Source of the DNA: Erysipelotrichaceae bacterium
GTDB taxonomy: Bacteria; Bacillota_I; Bacilli_A; Erysipelotrichales; Erysipelotrichaceae
Assembly (NCBI GenBank): GCA_017419165.1
Contig: JAFOLW010000070.1
Span: forward strand, 1 to 35,554
Length of the DNA stretch: 35,554 nucleotides
Direction of reading: 5' to 3'
Below, piece after piece: positions 31,464-35,554 of this stretch (position 1 is its first letter; every line of letters begins with the position of its first letter). The notes below the pieces were generated by a model. That model saw only the letters and a program-made list of their open reading frames with translations. It did no database searches and was not told the DNA's origin. The position numbers were made by a program, and so were the translations under genes.

Positions 31464-31499
31464 GCAGCATAGCGGAATCACCGTCGTGCTGCCCTTTTT
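31464..31499 (+). terminator. terminator of the pckA-oad operon
   Basis: GCAGCA (31464-31469) with TGCTGC (31487-31492) and inner CGG/CCG, followed by CCTTTTTATTT. Confidence 0.75.
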
Positions 31500-31572
31500 A
31501 TTTGCCTCTCCTCTTTGATGGATACCGTTATTCGGTAAATTACAGATCGTTTTTCATAGATTCTTCTCCTTA

Positions 31573-31607
31573 AGTTCAGACAGAGTTCAGAAATGATACG
31601 ATACAAT
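31573..31607 (+). promoter_or_regulatory. 11-bp-spaced direct repeat over the -35 of the lipoprotein promoter
   Basis: AGTTCAGA at 31573-31580 and again at 31584-31591, that is a perfect 8-base repeat with an 11-base period. A TACAAT -10 lies at 31602-31607, so the repeats occupy the -35 region. One-helical-turn direct repeats there are typical of OmpR/PhoB-family response regulators acting as activators. Confidence 0.6.
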
Positions 31608-31634
31608 ACTTCCATCAAGAGGAGGACAAGCACG

Positions 31635-33080
31635 ATGAACAAGAAAAAGCTTGCAGCAATATCCACAGTCTTATGTCTGATGATCTCCGGCTGTTCTTCC
31701 AAAGAAGAAACGGCTGAAGCATCGGATACTGCGGATACGAACAGTATTGAAACAGCTGATACGAAGGAAACGACATTGATCAGCAAGGACGATATCGCGA
31801 TCGATGAAACATATGAAAACGATGAGGACGGAGGACATGCCATCGAGGTGAGCGGAACAGAAGCATCCTACGCCAATATCGCCGTCAAAAAGACCGGTGA
31901 TTCTTCCGGGGATGAGGCGGACTTCTATGGCGAGAATGCGGCAGTCTACGCATATGACGGAGCGACACTGAATCTGTCAAAGATCGTTGTCGAAACTGAC
32001 GGTACCCATGCCAACGGCGTCTTCTCTTACGGAGAAGGAACGACGGTGAACATTTCGGATTCTTTGATCGAGACATCCGGCAACTGTTCCGGCGGTCTGA
32101 TGACGACCGGCGGAGGAACGATGAATGCAGAGAACCTGAATGTTCACACGACCGGCAATTCTTCCGCAGCGATCCGTTCCGACCGGGGCGGCGGCAACGT
32201 GAATGTGACGGGCGGTTCCTACATCACGGACGGCAAGGGTTCGCCGGCGATCTATTCGACTGCGGATATCACCGTCAGTGACGCCTATCTGGAATCGACG
32301 TCTTCGCAAGGCGTCGTCGTGGAAGGACAAAACAGCGTGACGCTGAATGACGTGACACTTGTTGCGGACAATGTTTCCAAGAATTCCGACAAGTCCGATA
32401 CTTACCAGGCAGTCATGATCTACCAGTCGATGTCCGGTGACGCGGATGAAGGCCTGGCAAGCTTCACGATGAACGGCGGCAGTCTGACCAACAAGAACGG
32501 TGACATCTTCTTTGTCAACAATACGGTCGCAGCGATCAGTCTGAGCGATGTGACGATCGTCAATGAAGATGCCGAAGGTGTTTTCTTAAGAGCGGAAGCG
32601 GCCGGCTGGGGCAGTGAAGGTTCCAATGGCGGTCACGTGACGTTGTATGCATCAAGGCAGAACATCGACGGAGCTATCCTGGTCGATGATGTCTCTGACC
32701 TCAACCTTTATCTGAAAGACTCCTCCGTTTTTACCGGTTCGATCAATCCTGCCGGGGAAGAAGGAGAGGTCTATGTTGAGATCGAGAAAGGTTCTCAATG
32801 GACATTGACGGAAGACTCTTATATCACTTCATTGACTTGCGATGCCGATGCCATCGATCTGAACGGCCATAAGCTGTATGTGGACGGCGCGGAGTATGAA
32901 GAAAGCCAGGCAAGCGAAGGCGAAGCGATCGAAGCAGTCCTCAGTTCTTCTTCCGATCATGGCGGATCGATGCCGGAGATGCCGGCAGACGGCGGACACG
33001 GTCCGGGAGAAGGCGGCACACCGCCGGAGAAACCGGACGGCGAAAAGCCTTCGGGCAAGCCGGGAGATCATAACGGATAA
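31635..33080 (+). CDS. beta-helix-like surface lipoprotein
   Basis: A 481-residue protein. MNKKK followed by a hydrophobic run and SGC gives a lipobox with Cys20, so it should be lipid-anchored outside the cell. After a Glu/Thr/Asp-rich linker, residues about 50-400 contain many short turns such as YDGATLNLSKI, GEGTTVNISDS and GGGNVNVTGGS, the rhythm of a right-handed parallel beta-helix (pectate-lyase-like or carbohydrate-binding). The tail (about 445-481) is Gly/Pro/His-rich. No catalytic motif is visible. ATG 31635 is chosen for AGAGGAGG upstream and because only this start yields the signal peptide at the terminus. Its promoter has an OmpR-type direct repeat. Confidence 0.75.
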   Translation: MNKKKLAAISTVLCLMISGCSSKEETAEASDTADTNSIETADTKETTLISKDDIAIDETYENDEDGGHAIEVSGTEASYANIAVKKTGDSSGDEADFYGENAAVYAYDGATLNLSKIVVETDGTHANGVFSYGEGTTVNISDSLIETSGNCSGGLMTTGGGTMNAENLNVHTTGNSSAAIRSDRGGGNVNVTGGSYITDGKGSPAIYSTADITVSDAYLESTSSQGVVVEGQNSVTLNDVTLVADNVSKNSDKSDTYQAVMIYQSMSGDADEGLASFTMNGGSLTNKNGDIFFVNNTVAAISLSDVTIVNEDAEGVFLRAEAAGWGSEGSNGGHVTLYASRQNIDGAILVDDVSDLNLYLKDSSVFTGSINPAGEEGEVYVEIEKGSQWTLTEDSYITSLTCDADAIDLNGHKLYVDGAEYEESQASEGEAIEAVLSSSSDHGGSMPEMPADGGHGPGEGGTPPEKPDGEKPSGKPGDHNG

Positions 33081-33090
33081 TTCATTATTC

Positions 33091-33119
33091 AGGTCATTTC
33101 CTCAGGGAGATGACCTTTT
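33091..33119 (+). terminator. terminator after the lipoprotein gene
   Basis: AGGTCAT (33091-33097) and ATGACCT (33110-33116) with inner TCC/GGG partial pairing, then TTTTC. Confidence 0.75.
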
Positions 33120-33168
33120 CAACTTGGGAATTTTTTATTGAACGGCCATGTTAAAATAGGCTTGCGAA

Positions 33169-33951
33169 ATGGATTCGGAGCTTTACAGATCATTTTTGAA
33201 TGAACGTTCTTTCTTCATTCTGTCTTTTTTCATCTGCGGAAGTATCTTCGGCAGTTTTTTAAACTGTCTTTCGATGCGCATCGTCAACAAAGAAGATTTC
33301 CTTCGCTCAAGAAGCCATTGCGATGTCTGCGGCCATGGACTGCAGGTTTTGGATCTGATCCCGATCCTGTCGTATATCGTATTGAAGGGGCGCTGCCGCT
33401 ATTGCAGACACAGGCTTCCGCCGACTTATCCGTTAAGTGAAGCGGTCTTAGGCGTCGTCTTTGTATTGACGTATCTGCACTACGGGAAGATAAAGACGGA
33501 TCTGTTTTTCGATCTGAACCTGTTTTGTATCGTTTACGGGCTTTCTTTGATCGACCTTCGCTCGTACATCATTCCCGATCTTTTCATCCTGGCAGGGATA
33601 CTGAATTGGCTTTTACGGTCTTTGTTTACCGGCCTCAGCTTGACCAGGCTTCTTTCCGCTTCTTTTCTGAGCCTGATGATCTATGCCTTGTCACTCTTTC
33701 TGGACCGGGCGACCGGGAAGGAGAACCTGGGCGGCGGAGACATCAAACTGATCTTCCTGGCCGGTCTTCATACAGGTCTCATCAAAGGTGTTCTGCTACT
33801 GCTGTTTTCGAGTTTGTTTGGCCTGACCGGCATAGGGATCGGTAAGAATAAAAAGATCCCCTTCGGACCGTATATCGGCTTTGCCTTATTTCTGGTCATG
33901 AATTACGGGGATGTCTTTTTAAAAGTATTGGAGATACCGTCTATCGGATGA
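33169..33951 (+). CDS. prepilin peptidase (A24 family)
   Basis: A 260-residue membrane enzyme with an N-terminal cytoplasmic loop holding two CxxC pairs (Cys51/Cys54, Cys76/Cys79), which bind zinc, and an A24 catalytic pair: Asp129 in LIDLRSYIIPD and Asp191 in GGGDIKL. GSFLNCL and LPPTYPLSE are further family marks. It cleaves and usually N-methylates type IV pilins or competence pseudopilins. No pilus genes lie in the window, so it probably serves a com/pil locus elsewhere. Only a weak AGG is available as a ribosome site; TAAAAT lies 11 bases before the ATG, giving a very short leader. Its end overlaps the converging ECF gene by 11 bases. Confidence 0.88.
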   Translation: MDSELYRSFLNERSFFILSFFICGSIFGSFLNCLSMRIVNKEDFLRSRSHCDVCGHGLQVLDLIPILSYIVLKGRCRYCRHRLPPTYPLSEAVLGVVFVLTYLHYGKIKTDLFFDLNLFCIVYGLSLIDLRSYIIPDLFILAGILNWLLRSLFTGLSLTRLLSASFLSLMIYALSLFLDRATGKENLGGGDIKLIFLAGLHTGLIKGVLLLLFSSLFGLTGIGIGKNKKIPFGPYIGFALFLVMNYGDVFLKVLEIPSIG

Positions 33952-34420
33952 TCTTTATCTTCCTGTTCAAGAGGATGCCGATCACCAAGGCGGCGGCATC
34001 GATGACAAAGGCGGTGGAATTGCTGGCGAACTTGAGTCCCCAGGGGAACTGATACATCCAGACTTCGATGACCGTCTTGATCAGAGCGATGCCGATGAAG
34101 ACGGAGACGACGGAATATGCGATCTTTAGCCAGGTCTTTTCTGTCTTCGGCAGTAAATAGCCTAAAGTCAGACCGATGAATGCTTGTCCGATCGGCCAGG
34201 CGATGCGGAGCGATCCGCCTTTGAGAAGTTCCGCCAGGACGCAGCCTAAGACGCCGACGACCGTTGCCGGCATGCCGAAAGTATTGAGATAGATGCCGAA
34301 GACGATGTAACCGAGGTCAAGTTTGATCCGGTTGACGATCGGAATGATGACAAAAGCGGACAAGACGACATATAAGGCGATCCCCAAAGAGAGGAATGCG
34401 ATCTTCTGGTTTCTTTTCAT
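33941..34420 (-). CDS. ECF transporter S component family protein
   Basis: A 159-residue protein with five to six hydrophobic helices. After a basic N-terminus (MKRNQK) and first helix comes IPIVNRIKLDLGYIVFGIYL, then GVLGCVLAELLKGG and AWPIGQAFIGLTLGYLL, the order of ECF-type substrate-binding (S) components for vitamins. Vitamin specificity is not deducible, and the energising EcfAT genes are not in the window. Start 34420 is preferred over 34492: the first helix follows at once and TATAAT on the minus strand ends six bases before it. Confidence 0.7.
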   Translation of the reverse strand: MKRNQKIAFLSLGIALYVVLSAFVIIPIVNRIKLDLGYIVFGIYLNTFGMPATVVGVLGCVLAELLKGGSLRIAWPIGQAFIGLTLGYLLPKTEKTWLKIAYSVVSVFIGIALIKTVIEVWMYQFPWGLKFASNSTAFVIDAAALVIGILLNRKIKIIR

Positions 34421-34426
34421 AATTTG

Positions 34427-34432
34427 ATTATA
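34427..34432 (-). promoter_or_regulatory. -10 element giving a leaderless ECF transcript
   Basis: Minus-strand TATAAT followed by CAAATT and ATG at 34420, the same six-base spacing as at the YwaF gene. Confidence 0.5.
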
Positions 34433-34541
34433 ATGCATAGGTTCGGATCGGATGTATAATATCCGCAGAAAAAATATGATCGGTTTTAACATAGTTATGA
34501 AGCATCAATTGTTCGATGAAAGATGATAGGAGGACCTGAAA

Positions 34542-34724
34542 ATGGATAAGATCGATATCGATGAACTGAGACAGCAGATCAGAAACTATTACGGGGCAGC
34601 CGCTGTCGTCATGGGCAGGGATGACCCCTTGATGGGCTTTCCGGCGGCGGCAGAAGTATATGATACGGACGATCTCAGCGATGAAGAGGTCCTGGCGGAA
34701 GCTAAGAGGCTCGGTCTCATCTGA
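34542..34724 (+). CDS. hypothetical 60-residue acidic protein
   Basis: Starts behind ATAGGAGGACC. It begins MDKIDIDELRQQIRNYYG, an amphipathic helix, has a small Gly/Ala-rich middle (GAAAVVMGRDDPLMG) and ends with DLSDEEVLAEAKRLGLI, a second acidic helix. No transmembrane segment and no recognised motif. The strong ribosome site and codon use support a real gene. It is transcribed away from the ECF gene and could share control with it. Confidence 0.6.
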   Translation: MDKIDIDELRQQIRNYYGAAAVVMGRDDPLMGFPAAAEVYDTDDLSDEEVLAEAKRLGLI

Positions 34725-34804
34725 AGGATCTTTGAAAAAGAAGTAAATGTTCCGCTGATCCGGTTATAGTAAAATAGGAATTGAAAGAAAAGAAGGAGAA
34801 AAAC

Positions 34805-35386
34805 ATGGCAGAATATTACGATCCTTGGGCAAGTACGGTTTCAAAACACGGCATCAGCGCAGACTTATTGATCTCGGCATTACAGAAATGCATCCGCAGA
34901 GGACAGGAAGACCTGGCGATGCGTTTTGCGTATGAATTATATGCGACGTCCAATTTCCATGAGGAAAAGATGTGGACGAGATTACTGGTCATTTCGGTAG
35001 AGGATATCGGTTTCGGCGATCCCAATGCGATGGTCATCGTCAACACGCTGAATCAGTTAAGAAAAGAGTTCCCTTATGGGGATGGCGACCGTCCGATCTT
35101 CTTCTTATATGCGATCCGTTATCTGTGCGGATGCAAGAAGGAGCGTTCCACCGATCAGATCAAGAACATCATCATGAAAGAGAACGAAAAGGGTGAGATC
35201 CCGGAGATCCCGGAGTGGACCATCGATATGCATACCAATAAGGGAAGATTCGAACTGGGAAGAGATGTCTTTTATTTCATGAATGAGGCTTCCAAGGTCG
35301 AGCCTTTATGGGAAGGCTACGATGACAAATACTGGAAGCAGCTGTATAAGATGTACGAAGAGGAAGAAAAGGAAAAGAAAGAATAA
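34805..35386 (+). CDS. RarA/MgsA C-terminal-domain-like protein
   Basis: A 193-residue protein. RMGQ-type first helices are followed by WTRLLVISVEDIGFGDPNA, closely resembling the RFASEDIGxADP motif of the C-terminal tetramerisation region of RarA/MgsA, a replication-fork AAA+ ATPase. The ATPase domain itself (Walker A and B) is absent, so this is a stand-alone relative. It ends with a run of Lys/Glu. The ATG at 34805 has AGAAGGAG at normal spacing; a TTG at 34781 could extend it but has none. What it does without the ATPase is unknown; it might bind RarA or DNA. Confidence 0.65.
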   Translation: MAEYYDPWASTVSKHGISADLLISALQKCIRRGQEDLAMRFAYELYATSNFHEEKMWTRLLVISVEDIGFGDPNAMVIVNTLNQLRKEFPYGDGDRPIFFLYAIRYLCGCKKERSTDQIKNIIMKENEKGEIPEIPEWTIDMHTNKGRFELGRDVFYFMNEASKVEPLWEGYDDKYWKQLYKMYEEEEKEKKE

Positions 35387-35389
35387 AAA

Positions 35390-35416
35390 ACAAAGAGCCG
35401 GAAGGGCTCTTTGTTC
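35390..35416 (+). terminator. terminator adjacent to the group II intron
   Basis: ACAAAGAGCC (35390-35399), loop GGAAG, GGCTCTTTGT (35405-35414). An A run precedes it, so it also reads as a terminator on the minus strand. The group II intron begins six bases after the stem. Confidence 0.8.
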
Positions 35417-35419
35417 ATA

Positions 35420-35554
35420 GTGTGCCGGGCATGGCATATATCTTGATGGTGAAAGTCCATCGTGGGGATTATCATCGCAGTGGTCAACCACTAGTCGAAC
35501 ACCAAGGGTGTCTTCCGCGAGGAAGAATCTGAAGGAAGGTGCAGACAAAACTGC
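35420..35554 (+). mobile_element. group II intron, 5' part (domain I), cut by window end
   Basis: GTGTGCCGGGC starts at 35420, fitting the GUGYG 5' end of bacterial group II introns. The following 130 bases show domain I features: GATGG/CCATC stem around GTGAAAGT, GTGG-TCAA-CCAC, CACCAAGGGTGT, and CTTCC-GCGA-GGAAG with a GNRA tetraloop, then AATCTGAAGGAAGG. Such introns encode a reverse transcriptase/maturase (ltrA type) which would lie beyond the window. The site right after a terminator is a common landing place for some bacterial classes. Confidence 0.8.

Overview
The window reads as chromosomal DNA from a low-to-mid GC Bacillota, most likely a gut anaerobe of the Erysipelotrichales type. 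This is inferred from gene content (butyrate kinase, Na+-pumping oxaloacetate decarboxylase, FeoA-FeoB fusion, InlB-like surface protein, RpiR regulator, many U-tract terminators) and is not proven. Most genes are short operons separated by strong intrinsic terminators.

Layout: 1-145 is the tail of a glucose-type PTS EIIA. 228-947 (minus) is a membrane protein with a TrkA-C/RCK-C domain. 1097-5477 holds a MATE exporter, a six-helix membrane protein, an MFS transporter and an alpha/beta hydrolase. 5519-5896 (minus) is a LacI remnant. 5954-9737 holds a nitroreductase, butyrate kinase with an ABM-fold protein, an HMA metal-binding protein with an ATC-hydrolase-family protein, and a DUF3267 putative metallopeptidase. 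9790-11854 has a ZIP transporter and two integral membrane proteins. After a structured, gene-free 454-base leader comes a 1785-residue surface protein (12309-17666) whose middle is visibly more AT-rich than its ends. tRNA-Val(CAC), an LSm-like protein coupled to NudC, an L,D-transpeptidase (minus), tRNA-Ala(GGC), an RpiR regulator and an mgtE-feoB pair follow.

25865-31454 is the metabolic core: PEP carboxykinase, then oxaloacetate decarboxylase alpha, gamma, separate biotin carrier, biotin ligase and beta subunits, ending in a 44-residue one-helix protein that is easily overlooked. Together PckA and the decarboxylase could convert PEP to pyruvate via oxaloacetate, making ATP and also exporting Na+. 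The end carries a beta-helix lipoprotein behind a direct-repeat response-regulator-type promoter, a prepilin peptidase, an ECF S component, a 60-residue protein, a stand-alone protein resembling the RarA C-terminal domain, and the 5' end of a group II intron inserted just after a terminator and cut by the window edge.

The observations most worth checking are: the micro-subunit at the end of the decarboxylase operon; repeated promoter-to-ATG geometry suggesting leaderless mRNAs; the mosaic surface protein; the LSm-NudC coupling; the direct-repeat promoter; and a possible 26-39 residue peptide upstream of mgtE.
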